A stretch of 64,000 nt of DNA from Actinoplanes lutulentus (lineage in GTDB: Bacteria > Actinomycetota > Actinomycetes > Mycobacteriales > Micromonosporaceae). Positions 43,201-51,208 of this stretch are shown here, piece after piece. The stretch spans positions 124,001 to 188,000 of the forward strand of contig NZ_QLMJ01000001.1 of assembly GCF_003259845.1 (NCBI RefSeq), given 5' to 3'. The number at the start of each line of letters is the position of its first letter. Position 1 is the stretch's first letter. The position numbers and the translations under genes were made by a program. The notes under the pieces are model-generated. The model was not told the origin of the DNA, searched no databases, and saw only the letters and a list, made by a program, of their open reading frames with translations.

Positions 43201-43820
43201 GGCTGCTCCTGTCGGCTGACGCTGTGCAGTACCGCGTCGATCTGCTTCTGGTGGGCGGCGAGCTGCCCGGCGGGTGCCGTGACGGTGATCGTCATGCCCG
43301 TGCCGGTCTGCGGGAACGTGTAGGCGGCCACGAGACCCGCGGTCCCGACGCCCGTGTAGTTCTCGGCGAGCCCGGCGATGCCGCCCTGGGCCGCAACCGT
43401 GGCGCGCCGGCCGCTGACCGTGTTGTCGACCGTCTCGACCTGGTCGAGCAGAGCCGTGGTGTCACCGGTGAACGAGGCCACGTGGATGCTGATCGACACA
43501 CCGTCACCGGAGAATGACGCGTCGGCCGTACCCGGCGTGACCGGCACCGTCGTCGTCTCGCCGACCCGGATGCCGCTCTCCAGCTCCCAGCCGGTCGGCG
43601 GCGTGACCGCGATCCCGCCACCCAGATCGAGGCGCTGCCCGGCCTGGATCGCGTCGTCCTGCGGCAGCGCGTCGTCGATCAGCGGCACCACGAATGTCAG
43701 CAGGATCGCGATTACCGCCACCACGATGGCCGGTGTCAGGGTGCGTTTGTCCAGCCCCAGCCATCGTTGTTCGACAGGCACCCAGCCTTCGGCGTGCCGT
43801 CCGCCATATGTATGGACCAT
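43197..43820 (-). CDS. One-pass membrane protein, putative PrsW partner, copy 1
   Basis: 207 aa. A short cytoplasmic N-terminus (about 25 residues), one transmembrane helix (LTPAIVVAVIAILLTFVVPLI) and an extracytoplasmic beta-rich domain of about 150 residues (GGGIAVTPPTGWELESG through to the C-terminus). It ends in a GTGA overlap with the PrsW gene. It resembles the protein encoded at 45726 in layout, in length and in the phrase pattern after the helix (LDLGGGIAVTPPTGW against LAVGAVLTVVPEDGY). A substrate or regulator of the protease is my inference from coupling and topology. Confidence 0.75.
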   Translation of the reverse strand: MVHTYGGRHAEGWVPVEQRWLGLDKRTLTPAIVVAVIAILLTFVVPLIDDALPQDDAIQAGQRLDLGGGIAVTPPTGWELESGIRVGETTTVPVTPGTADASFSGDGVSISIHVASFTGDTTALLDQVETVDNTVSGRRATVAAQGGIAGLAENYTGVGTAGLVAAYTFPQTGTGMTITVTAPAGQLAAHQKQIDAVLHSVSRQEQP

Positions 43821-43840
43821 GAGTAGAACCCTTTCAGCTC

Positions 43841-44563
43841 TCAGGCGAGGACGAAGGTGTAGCCGGCGGCTTTGAGCTTCCGGATGGTGTTCTCCAGGGA
43901 GGCGACGGTCTGGCGCCGGTCGCCACCGCCGTCGTGCATGAGCACGACGCCGCCAGGCCGGGCGCCGCGGACCGCGCGGCGGGTGATGACGGCGGCGCCG
44001 GGGCGCTGCCAGTCCCGGGTGTCGACGGTCCAGCCGAGGATCCGCAGCCCTTCGTCACGGACCACCGCGCGGGTGGTCCGGTTGCTGGCGCCGTACGGGA
44101 AACGGAACGTGCGCGGGGCGCGGCCGGTCACCTCGCGAATCTTGCGCTGGGTGAACCGGACCTGCGACCGCGCCTGTGACCTGGTGAGCGTGGTGAAGTC
44201 GGGGTGGTTGCGGCTGTGGTTGCAGAGCCGGTGGCCTTCGCGGACGACCCGTTTGGCGGTCTTGCGGTACTGGCCGACGTTGTTGCCGAGCATGCAGAAG
44301 GTCGCCTTGACCTTCTGCCGCTTCAGGATGTCGAGAATCTGCGGCGTGTACTTCGACGGCCCGTCGTCGAAGGTGAGCGCGATCGTGCGCTTCTTCGCCG
44401 ATGCCACGGTTTCGTAACCGGCGACCGCCGGCTGGAAGGAGACGGCTGCGGCCACCGGCACCGGGGGAACCGGGACCTCGTCGTTGTTGCGGGCCGCGAC
44501 CACGATCACCGTGCCGAGGACCAGGACTGCGGCAAATGTCGCGCGGTTGCGCATGTGGTTCAC
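43841..44563 (-). CDS. Polysaccharide deacetylase (NodB domain), membrane-anchored or secreted
   Basis: A 240-aa NodB-type deacetylase. The N-terminal helix (TFAAVLVLGTVIVVAA) is a signal or anchor. Motif 1 is TFDDGPS (catalytic base Asp and metal Asp), motif 2 HSRNHP (metal His pair), motif 3 RFPYGASN, motif 4 DTRDW and motif 5 LMHDGGG. It removes acetyl groups from N-acetylated wall sugars such as peptidoglycan or chitin-like chains. The GTG start overlaps the stop of the upstream PrsW gene. An internal ATG nine bases on is an alternative. Confidence 0.92.
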   Translation of the reverse strand: MNHMRNRATFAAVLVLGTVIVVAARNNDEVPVPPVPVAAAVSFQPAVAGYETVASAKKRTIALTFDDGPSKYTPQILDILKRQKVKATFCMLGNNVGQYRKTAKRVVREGHRLCNHSRNHPDFTTLTRSQARSQVRFTQRKIREVTGRAPRTFRFPYGASNRTTRAVVRDEGLRILGWTVDTRDWQRPGAAVITRRAVRGARPGGVVLMHDGGGDRRQTVASLENTIRKLKAAGYTFVLA

Positions 44564-45729
44564 CTGTCTACGATTTCCGAGACGCCGGACTGGGCCGCGA
44601 AGTCGGCGCGGGCGAGCTGGACCTCGACGGCGGCCTGGCCGGCGCGTCCACCGGCGCCGTGCTCGCCGTACTGCAGCACCAGGTGCAACTGCCGGCGCTG
44701 CAGCGTCCGGTACAGGCGGGCGGCCTTTTTCCCGTACCCCTGCTTGGCTTCCTTGTGCAGATGCCGGCGGTAGCGCAGCGACCGCAACGCCCGTCGCTCG
44801 TCGACGGTGATCAGTTCCTCGTTGACGTAGGTGTCGGCGAGGCCGGTGAGGTAGTCGGCCTCCTCACGGCCGGCCAGCCGCCAGATCAGGAACCCGGCCA
44901 GCAGGATCGGGACGCCGTGGGTGAGCGCGTCGATGAAGATGTTGCCGGTGCGCAGCAGCGGGCTGTTCCAGAAGAAGTGGCCGAGCCAGGCCAGTGCGTA
45001 GGCGCCGGCGGCGACCAGCAGGCGCTGGGCGAGCGGCTTGTGTTTGCGAGTGAGGAACCAGCCGAGGCCGAACGCCGAGATCGACGTGAACAGGGCGTGG
45101 CTCCACAGCCCGGAGACGATGCCGCGGAACAGCAGCATCAGGCCGACCGGCAGGACCTCGTTGGGGCTGCCCATGCTGATCGCGGTGTTGACCGTGTAGT
45201 CGAGATCCTCGACCACCTGGAAACCGAGCCCGACCACGGCCCCGATCGCGACCACCGACAGGATGGTGCGGAACTGGGTGCGGGCGATCAGAACGAGCAG
45301 GATCACGCCGAGGTATTTGAGCAGTTCCTCGGTGGTCGGACCGGCGATCGCGGCGGTCCACTCGTTGTCCGGTCCGGAGGTCTTGCTGATGATCGACATG
45401 ATCGCGGTGTTGGCCGGGATCGCCAGGTAGACGGCGCCGAGGCCGCCCCAGGCGAAGGCCAGCACGAACCCGAGCGGCGGATGCTGCTGGAACAGGTCCA
45501 GCCAGTGGAAGAACAGCAACGGTACGGCCGTATAGGCGGCCCACACGATCACGCCGAGGAACGTGGCGATCGGGACGACCTGAGCACCCTGGTAGAACAG
45601 CGAGATCACGGAGAACGCGCCGTTCGCGAGCAGGAAGATCAGCATCCAGAACGCGAACCGGCGCGGCTGCCAGAAGCCGTCGACACCGATCGGGCCCCGG
45701 ATGACCGGGGCGACTCCAACAGCGGTCAT
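44560..45729 (-). CDS. PrsW family intramembrane metalloprotease, copy 2
   Basis: A 389-aa membrane protein with about eight helices. The active-site motifs are GPTTEELLKYLGV, GLGFQVVEDLDYT, LWSHALFTSI and AWLGHFFWNS. A charged helical C-terminus follows (about 300-389, RRALRSLRYRRHLHKEA). The layout matches the other PrsW copy of the chain. It overlaps both neighbours by four bases: the one-pass membrane protein upstream and the deacetylase downstream. It presumably cleaves a membrane protein within the bilayer; the target is unknown. Confidence 0.87.
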   Translation of the reverse strand: MTAVGVAPVIRGPIGVDGFWQPRRFAFWMLIFLLANGAFSVISLFYQGAQVVPIATFLGVIVWAAYTAVPLLFFHWLDLFQQHPPLGFVLAFAWGGLGAVYLAIPANTAIMSIISKTSGPDNEWTAAIAGPTTEELLKYLGVILLVLIARTQFRTILSVVAIGAVVGLGFQVVEDLDYTVNTAISMGSPNEVLPVGLMLLFRGIVSGLWSHALFTSISAFGLGWFLTRKHKPLAQRLLVAAGAYALAWLGHFFWNSPLLRTGNIFIDALTHGVPILLAGFLIWRLAGREEADYLTGLADTYVNEELITVDERRALRSLRYRRHLHKEAKQGYGKKAARLYRTLQRRQLHLVLQYGEHGAGGRAGQAAVEVQLARADFAAQSGVSEIVDR

Positions 45730-46334
45730 CGCTGGGCCTCCACTCGTACGCTGTCGACCATGGCCTGCGCGTGCGGCAGCGCCTGGCGGAAGACCTCGCT
45801 GGGCGAGGCCGCGCTGATCACGATGGATCGCTTGGCGGTCTCGTCCACCGAGATCCACGCCCGGGCCTGTTTGCCGTTGTCGAGCAGCAGCGAGAAGCTG
45901 GTCCCGCTGAGTCCCGGTGCGGTGAAGGTGGCGTCGTCGCCGAGCGGCCGGGCGTCGGCGTAAGCGGTGAACTCGTCCTTTTCCCGCTCGACGAGCTGGG
46001 CGAGGGTGCCGTTCCAGCTGTTCACCGAGATGAGGAAGTTACCGGTGGGCCCGACCAGCTGGGTGCTGGGCTTGTCCGGGTCGGGGCTGGAGTCGCTGAC
46101 GTCCAGGGCGTACCCGTCCTCCGGGACGACGGTCAGCACGGCTCCGACCGCGAGCGGTTTGCCCGCCGCGACGGGTTCGAGATCGGTCGGCGTGTGGTCG
46201 TCGATGACGATCACGATGCCGAGATAGACCAGGATCACCGCCAGAACGGCGAGCGCGCCGGGCCAGGTGCGGTACGGCTCACGGCGTGGAAGTTCGGGTG
46301 GTGCGATGGCATGTTCATGACGTCCGGAAGACAC
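45726..46334 (-). CDS. One-pass membrane protein, putative PrsW partner, copy 2
   Basis: 202 aa. A Pro/Arg-rich cytoplasmic start of about 25 residues, one helix (ALAVLAVILVYLGIVIVI) and an extracytoplasmic domain of about 155 residues with alternating strands. It is the first gene of the five-gene chain and overlaps the PrsW start by ATGA. The same topology as the copy at 43197 suggests ancient duplication of a partner/PrsW pair. No named family is recognised. Confidence 0.75.
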   Translation of the reverse strand: MSSGRHEHAIAPPELPRREPYRTWPGALAVLAVILVYLGIVIVIDDHTPTDLEPVAAGKPLAVGAVLTVVPEDGYALDVSDSSPDPDKPSTQLVGPTGNFLISVNSWNGTLAQLVEREKDEFTAYADARPLGDDATFTAPGLSGTSFSLLLDNGKQARAWISVDETAKRSIVISAASPSEVFRQALPHAQAMVDSVRVEAQR

Positions 46335-46453
46335 CCGCTGATCCCCCTAAATCTCGCGGAGTGAGTATCTTCATGACCGAACGTTTCAAGCGTCAATACT
46401 TCAGGTGACTTCGTGATCACCCACACGCAACCAACCGGGCCGAGCGATTGTTC

Positions 46454-46459
46454 TACGAT
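46454..46459 (+). promoter_or_regulatory. -10-like box, probable leaderless start of the GntR gene
   Basis: TACGAT lies 7 bases before the GTG of the GntR gene, with no ribosome-binding sequence between. In actinobacteria this spacing is typical of leaderless mRNAs that begin at the start codon. No clear -35 box is seen. Confidence 0.45.
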
Positions 46460-46465
46460 TTACCG

Positions 46466-47155
46466 GTGACCGACGAGTGGGGTACGCGACTGGCAGGTGA
46501 TCGGGCACTGCTCGATCGGGGCAGCACCGCGGAACGGGTGGCGGACGTGCTCCGGCAGCGGATCACCGAGGGCGTCTTCCTGCCCGGCACCCGCCTGAGC
46601 GAGGAAAACCTCCGCGAAGCGCTGGGCATCTCCCGCAACACGCTGCGCGAGGCGTTCCGGCTGCTCTCCCACGAGGGCCTGCTGGAGCACCAGCTCAACC
46701 GTGGTGTCTTCGTGCGCCTGCTGACCAGCGAGGACATCCGGGATCTGTACGCGATCCGGCGCATCCTGGAGTGTGGCGCGCTGCGCAACCTGCCCGCCGT
46801 CTCGGTGGAAACGATCAAAACGGCGATCGAGGCGGCCGACGAGGCGGCGGTGCGCGGCGACTGGAGTGCGGTCGGCACCGCGAACATGCGGTTCCACCAG
46901 GCGATCGCCGACCTGGCCGGCAGCCGCCGGGTGAGCGAGGCGGTCCGGGCGCTGCTGGCCGAGCTGCGGCTGGTGTTCCTGGTCCTGGCTGATCCGCGGT
47001 TGCTGCACGAGCCGTACGTCGCGGTGAACCGCAAGCTGTACGAACTCCTCGCCGCCGGCGACGCGGCCGCCGCCGAGGAGGCGCTGCAACGCTACTTCGA
47101 CGACGCGGAGGCGCAGTTGCTGAGCGCCTACGCCACCGTCAACGGCGCGCATTGA
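46466..47155 (+). CDS. GntR family regulator (FadR/FCD type)
   Basis: 229 aa. The N-terminal winged helix (about 18-80) reads RVADVLRQRITEGVFLPGTR, then EALGISRNTLREAFRLLSHE. The C-terminal FCD ligand-binding domain (about 90-220) has the usual metal-binding His pattern in NMRFHQAIADLAGS. The GTG chosen lacks a ribosome-binding site and is probably leaderless. Its 3' end overlaps the end of the opposing pxpC gene by 17 bases. It probably regulates the pxpBC genes or the MHS transporter nearby, but no operator was found. Confidence 0.88.
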   Translation: MTDEWGTRLAGDRALLDRGSTAERVADVLRQRITEGVFLPGTRLSEENLREALGISRNTLREAFRLLSHEGLLEHQLNRGVFVRLLTSEDIRDLYAIRRILECGALRNLPAVSVETIKTAIEAADEAAVRGDWSAVGTANMRFHQAIADLAGSRRVSEAVRALLAELRLVFLVLADPRLLHEPYVAVNRKLYELLAAGDAAAAEEALQRYFDDAEAQLLSAYATVNGAH

Positions 47156-48002
47156 TGAAGGAAACCGGCGTCCCCGGCCGCGCCTGACCGAGCAGATCCA
47201 CATCCCCCGGATCCACCACACCGACCACCGGGTACCCACCGGTCGTCGGATGATCGGCCAGGAAGATCAGCGGCTGACCATCAGCGGGCACCTGGATCGC
47301 GCCGAGCACCAGCCCCTCACTGGGCAGCTCACCCTCGACCGCGCGGGTCAGCGCCGGCCCGGTCAGCCGCGCACCGACCCGATCCGTCTCCGCCGACACC
47401 CGGTACTCCGCCGCGAACAGCGTCGCCAGCGCTGACGACGTGAACCAGTCATCCCGCGGGCCGAGCCACACCCGCAACCGCAACGATCCGGCAGGCGGCG
47501 GATAGGGCGCGATGTCCACCCCCGGCGGCAATGCGGTCACCGGCCCGATCGGAAGAACGTCGCCGTCCCGCACCGGATCGGGCCCGAGTCCGGAAAGCGT
47601 GTCCGTCGACCGGCTGCCCAGCACCTGCGGCACGGTGATCCCGCCACCCACGGCCAGATAAACGCGCAGCCCCGCGACCGCCGGCCCGATGGTCACGAGC
47701 GCACCGGCCGGCACGGCAAGCGGAAGACCGGGGTCGCAAAATCGGTCACCGACCATGATCTGGCACGGCGCGCCGGTCACCGCGAGCGTGACCGCGCGGG
47801 TGGCCCGCAGCCGCACACCGCCGAGCAGAATCTCCAGACCGGCGGCATCGATCGAGTTCCCGGCCAGCCGATTCGCCAGCCGCAGCGCACCCGCGTCAGC
47901 CGCTCCGGAGCGCGGCACGCCGAGATGCGCGAACCCCGGCCGCCCCAGATCCTGCACCGTCGTGCGCACTCCCGCGCGCACCACTTCGAGCGCCACGCTC
48001 AC
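47139..48002 (-). CDS. pxpC: 5-oxoprolinase subunit C / biotin-dependent carboxyltransferase family protein
   Basis: A 287-aa PxpC (KipA/AHS2) family protein. Typical segments are VVRAGVRTTVQDLGRPGFAH, GVPRSGAADAGALRLANRL (read in parts), LAVGGGI and the C-terminal ADHPTTGGYPVVGVV. With PxpA and PxpB it forms the ATP-dependent 5-oxoprolinase that opens pyroglutamate to glutamate. It overlaps the pxpB stop by GTGA. No pxpA (LamB/YcsF) gene is present in the window. Confidence 0.92.
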   Translation of the reverse strand: MSVALEVVRAGVRTTVQDLGRPGFAHLGVPRSGAADAGALRLANRLAGNSIDAAGLEILLGGVRLRATRAVTLAVTGAPCQIMVGDRFCDPGLPLAVPAGALVTIGPAVAGLRVYLAVGGGITVPQVLGSRSTDTLSGLGPDPVRDGDVLPIGPVTALPPGVDIAPYPPPAGSLRLRVWLGPRDDWFTSSALATLFAAEYRVSAETDRVGARLTGPALTRAVEGELPSEGLVLGAIQVPADGQPLIFLADHPTTGGYPVVGVVDPGDVDLLGQARPGTPVSFINARR

Positions 48003-48616
48003 CCCACCTCGACGAATCGGACGCTCGCGCCAGGCGCGAGCAGTGCGGGAGGATCAACTTCAAGATCAAAGAGCACTGCTTGGGTACGCCCAATGCACTG
48101 CCAGCCGCCCGGCGAAGCAGTCGGGTAGACCCCGCTGTACAGGCCGGCCAGCGCAACAGTGCCGACCGGCACCCGGGTCCGCGGCGACGGCCGGCGCGGC
48201 ACGTGAAACCGCTGATCCAAACCGGTCAGGTACGCGAACCCGGGCGCGAAACCGCAGAACGCCACCCGGAACTCGGTGCCGGTGTGCACAGCGATCACGC
48301 CGGCCCGATCGGTGTTCCACAGTGCTGCCACGTCGTCGAGGTCTTCTCCGTCGTACCAGGTCGGGATCTTGATTGTCGGCGATGAGCCGGCGGCGGGCGA
48401 CGGTGTGGAAGGACCGCGGGTTTTCAGCAGTGTGGTGATCCGATCCGGCGAGGTGACGCCGTCGATCAGCACGGTGCGTGCCGCCGGGACGATCTCCGAC
48501 GCGGTCAGCGTGCCGTCCGCCCGCGCCGCGCTGAGCAGGTCATAAGCGGCGAAGACGGCATCGTCGTCGTCCAGTTCGAGGAGGACGGCCGACGGCCCGG
48601 CCCGGCGAACACGCAT
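47999..48616 (-). CDS. pxpB: 5-oxoprolinase subunit B (KipI/AHS1 family)
   Basis: A 205-aa protein. The family core is VAFCGFAPGFAYLTGLD and PRRPSPRTRVPVGTVALAG, with YPTASPGGWQCIGRT near the end. The ATG chosen begins MRVRRAGPSAVLLEL, the normal start of the family; the frame extends 20 codons upstream without support. It partners PxpC. In Bacillus the homologue KipI inhibits a sporulation kinase, but the gene pairing here points to 5-oxoproline use. Confidence 0.92.
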   Translation of the reverse strand: MRVRRAGPSAVLLELDDDDAVFAAYDLLSAARADGTLTASEIVPAARTVLIDGVTSPDRITTLLKTRGPSTPSPAAGSSPTIKIPTWYDGEDLDDVAALWNTDRAGVIAVHTGTEFRVAFCGFAPGFAYLTGLDQRFHVPRRPSPRTRVPVGTVALAGLYSGVYPTASPGGWQCIGRTQAVLFDLEVDPPALLAPGASVRFVEVG

Positions 48617-48739
48617 GACACTCCGCTCCAACGTGGTTACACAGTCTTCATATTGAGGTATTGCCGGATTGTTCAACGATTTCTAGAGTGTGGCATACGG
48701 CACCACGCAGCCCACCAGCACCCCGTAGGAGCCAGGCCC

Positions 48740-50062
48740 ATGCCATCTCTCACCGCCAGCCGCCGCGTCATCGTCGCGAGCCTCGTCGGCACATCCCTCG
48801 AGTGGTACGACTTCTTCCTCTACGCCTCCGCTGCCGCGCTCGTGTTCGGCAAGCTCTTCTTTCCCAGCTTCGACCCGCTGACCGGCACCCTGCTGGCCTT
48901 CACCACCTACGCTGTCGGTTTCGTCGCACGGCCGCTCGGCGGCATCGTCTTCGGTCACTTCGGCGACCGGGTCGGGCGCAAGGGCGTCCTCGTCGTCACG
49001 CTGCTGCTGATGGGCGGCGCCACGTTCCTCATCGGTGTGCTGCCGACCCACGCCACCATCGGCGCCGCCGCACCCGTCCTGCTGGTCACCCTGCGGTTCC
49101 TCCAAGGTCTCGGCCTCGGCGGCGAGTGGGGCGGCGCGGTGGTGATGTCGCTCGAACACGGCAACCCGGAGCGGCGTGGCCTGTCCGCCTCCTGGCCGCA
49201 GGTCGGCGTCCCGGCCGGAAACCTTCTCGCCTCCGGCGTGCTCTGGGTGCTGTCCGCGACCCTGTCGGAGAGCTCCTTTCTCGCCTGGGGATGGCGCATC
49301 CCGTTCCTTCTGTCTGGCCTGCTTGTGGTGGTGGGCCTCTGGATCCGCGTCGCGGTCACGGAGTCGCCGGCGTTTGCACAGGTCGCTGCGAAAGGCGGCA
49401 AGGCCAAGCTCCCGCTGATCGAGGTGCTGCGGCTCCACCCGCGCGGGCTGCTGATCGCGATGGCCGCCCGGATCGGCACCGACGTCGCTTTCTACACCTT
49501 CTCTCTGTACGTCCTGACGTATGTGACCGGGACCGTCGGACTGCCACGGACCGTGGCGCTGACCGGCGTGCTGGTCGCCTCCGGGTTGCAACTGGCGCTG
49601 ATCCCGTTCTTCGGCGGACTCTCCGACCGGGTCGGCCGGCGGCCGGTCTACGCGGCCGGGGCGATAGCGGCCGGGATCTGGGCGTTCGCCTTCTTCCCGC
49701 TGCTGGACACCGGCAACACGCTGGTCATCGTGCTCACCGTGGTGGTCGCACTGGCCACCCACGCCGCCATGTACGGCCCGCAGGCCGCCTTCGTCGCGGA
49801 GCTGTTCTCCACCCGGCTGCGCTACTCGGGCGCCTCGATGGGTTATCAGATCGCCGGCATCTTCGGCGGGGCTCTCGCCCCGATCATCGCGATCAAGCTG
49901 GTGGCCGCCACCGGTGGCACGCTCGCCGTGTCCATCTACGTGGCGGCGGCGCTGCTGCTCACGCTGGTGGCGCTCGCCTTCGCCCCGGAGACCTCCCGAT
50001 TCCCCGCGGTCGACACCGACACCGAACCGGCTCCGGCTGCCAAGGCGCCACTCGCGGCGTGA
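48740..50062 (+). CDS. MFS transporter, metabolite:proton symporter (MHS) type
   Basis: 440 aa with twelve predicted helices. MHS hallmarks are GTSLEWYDFFLYASAAAL in helix 1, FGHFGDRVGRKGVLV in the first cytoplasmic loop, LQGLGLGGEWGGAVV in helix 4 and GGLSDRVGRRPVYAAG in the central loop. The ATG has AGGAG ten bases upstream. It is divergent from pxpB, so it may import 5-oxoproline or a related organic acid; the family includes transporters of shikimate, ketoglutarate and proline betaine. The decayed MFS gene at 6183 belongs to the same family. A strong hairpin follows the stop. Confidence 0.92.
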   Translation: MPSLTASRRVIVASLVGTSLEWYDFFLYASAAALVFGKLFFPSFDPLTGTLLAFTTYAVGFVARPLGGIVFGHFGDRVGRKGVLVVTLLLMGGATFLIGVLPTHATIGAAAPVLLVTLRFLQGLGLGGEWGGAVVMSLEHGNPERRGLSASWPQVGVPAGNLLASGVLWVLSATLSESSFLAWGWRIPFLLSGLLVVVGLWIRVAVTESPAFAQVAAKGGKAKLPLIEVLRLHPRGLLIAMAARIGTDVAFYTFSLYVLTYVTGTVGLPRTVALTGVLVASGLQLALIPFFGGLSDRVGRRPVYAAGAIAAGIWAFAFFPLLDTGNTLVIVLTVVVALATHAAMYGPQAAFVAELFSTRLRYSGASMGYQIAGIFGGALAPIIAIKLVAATGGTLAVSIYVAAALLLTLVALAFAPETSRFPAVDTDTEPAPAAKAPLAA

Positions 50063-50083
50063 GCCGAACGTCCCGTATCGCCG

Positions 50084-50116
50084 AGCAGACCGGGAGAATC
50101 ACTCTCCCGGTCTGCT
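50084..50116. terminator. Perfect 14-bp hairpin terminator
   Basis: AGCAGACCGGGAGA pairs exactly with TCTCCCGGTCTGCT around a 5-base loop, 22 bases after the MHS transporter stop. It is followed by GATTAATG rather than a T-run. It separates the transporter from the sigma-factor gene. Confidence 0.88.
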
Positions 50117-50144
50117 GATTAATGCCTGAACGGTGATCCGGGAC

Positions 50145-50246
50145 GGAGCCGGAACCCTGCGGAGGGCCTAGAATCAACGGCACGGCTCCGGTGGTGAGCC
50201 CCTGCCCCGGACCCCGGCAACCAGCTAGCTGAATGCCGGGAAAATC
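50145..50246 (+). promoter_or_regulatory. Structured leader of the sigma-factor gene
   Basis: Two stems are visible: GGAGCCG (50145-50151) with CGGCTCC (50183-50189), and CCCGGCA (50213-50219) with TGCCGGG (50234-50240). The second ends six bases before the ATG and would mask the only ribosome-binding-like bases (GGGAAAA). The sequence between includes GTGAGC and CCCCGGCAACC, which recall SAM-I/IV riboswitch cores, but the fold is not complete enough for me to call that class. Confidence 0.35.
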
Positions 50247-51017
50247 ATGCTTGCGCACAGGGACCGCACTCGCGACGAACCGAGTGCATTGCTGGCGGCG
50301 CTGGTCGCCATGCCGGCCGGGGATCCGTCACGCCGGCTGCTGCGGGACAGGACGATCGAGGCATGGCTGCCCATGGCCCGGCGGCTCGCCTCCCGGTACT
50401 CCGGCCGCGGAGTGCCTGTCGAAGACCTCATCCAGACCGCGACGATCGGCCTCATCAAGGCCGTCGACAGGTTCGATCCCACGTACGGATCGAGCTTTGT
50501 CGGCTATGCCGTACCGACCGTCCTCGGTGAGCTGAAACGGTACTTCCGCGACCGCGCGTGGATGGTCCGGGTGCCGCGCAAGCTGCAGGAGTTGCGGCTC
50601 GCCATCGCCGCGGCGAACGCCGACCTGACCTTTCTGCTGCAACGTTCGCCGACCGTGGCCGACATCGCCGGTTACCTGGACATCACCGACGAGTCCGTCC
50701 TCGAAGGGCTTGAGGGCACCCGCGCGTACACCGCGGTGTCGATGTCGACACCGCTGCACCACGACGGCAGCGGTGAACTGGCCGACATCCTGGGCGACGA
50801 CGATCACGCGTACGCGGCCGCGGAGGACCGGATCGCTCTGGCGCCGGCGCTTGCCGTTCTGGACGATCGGGAACGCAAGATCCTGATCTTGCGGTTTTAC
50901 GGCAACCTCACCCAGGCCGACATCGCCGAGCGCGTCGGCATCTCCCAGATGCACGTCTCCCGGCTGATCTCGCGGGCTCTGCTCAAACTCCGCCACCGCC
51001 TCCAAGACAACGCGTGA
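50247..51017 (+). CDS. RNA polymerase sigma factor, SigB/SigF/SigG type
   Basis: A 256-aa sigma-70 group 3 factor. Region 2 is ARRLASRYSGRGVPVEDLIQ, then GLIKAVDRFDPTYGSSF and KRYFRDRAWMVRVPRKLQEL. Region 3 includes RSPTVADIAGYLDI. Region 4 reads LDDRERKILILRFYGNLTQA, then GISQMHVSRLISRALLKLR. Such factors usually control stress responses or development and are held by RsbW-like anti-sigma factors; no such gene is adjacent, so this one is an orphan here. A structured leader precedes it. Confidence 0.93.
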   Translation: MLAHRDRTRDEPSALLAALVAMPAGDPSRRLLRDRTIEAWLPMARRLASRYSGRGVPVEDLIQTATIGLIKAVDRFDPTYGSSFVGYAVPTVLGELKRYFRDRAWMVRVPRKLQELRLAIAAANADLTFLLQRSPTVADIAGYLDITDESVLEGLEGTRAYTAVSMSTPLHHDGSGELADILGDDDHAYAAAEDRIALAPALAVLDDRERKILILRFYGNLTQADIAERVGISQMHVSRLISRALLKLRHRLQDNA

Positions 51018-51020
51018 TGG

Positions 51021-51164
51021 TCAGCGCGTCGCGCGGCGCGCCTCCAGCAGATCAGGCAGGTTTTCGGCACACCACTCGTGCGCGGCGGCGACGAGCAGCT
51101 CGGCCTGTCGTACGCGGACCTGGCGGTCGCCGTGGTCGACGAGATCGAAGATCCGCGCCACCAT
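51021..51164 (-). CDS. Small hypothetical protein
   Basis: A 47-aa frame starting MVARIFDLVDHGDRQVRVRQ and ending LLEARRATR. It shows strong GC at third positions and a regular amphipathic helix pattern, with His-Glu-Trp-Cys in the middle. No ribosome-binding site is obvious. It lies between the sigma factor and the secreted-protein gene, beginning after the stop of the latter on the same strand. No family is recognised; it may be the tail of a lost gene. Confidence 0.4.
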   Translation of the reverse strand: MVARIFDLVDHGDRQVRVRQAELLVAAAHEWCAENLPDLLEARRATR

Positions 51165-51208
51165 CGGACGCGGATCTCCGTCTTCGATTGAAAAGCCGCC
51201 GGATCCGA

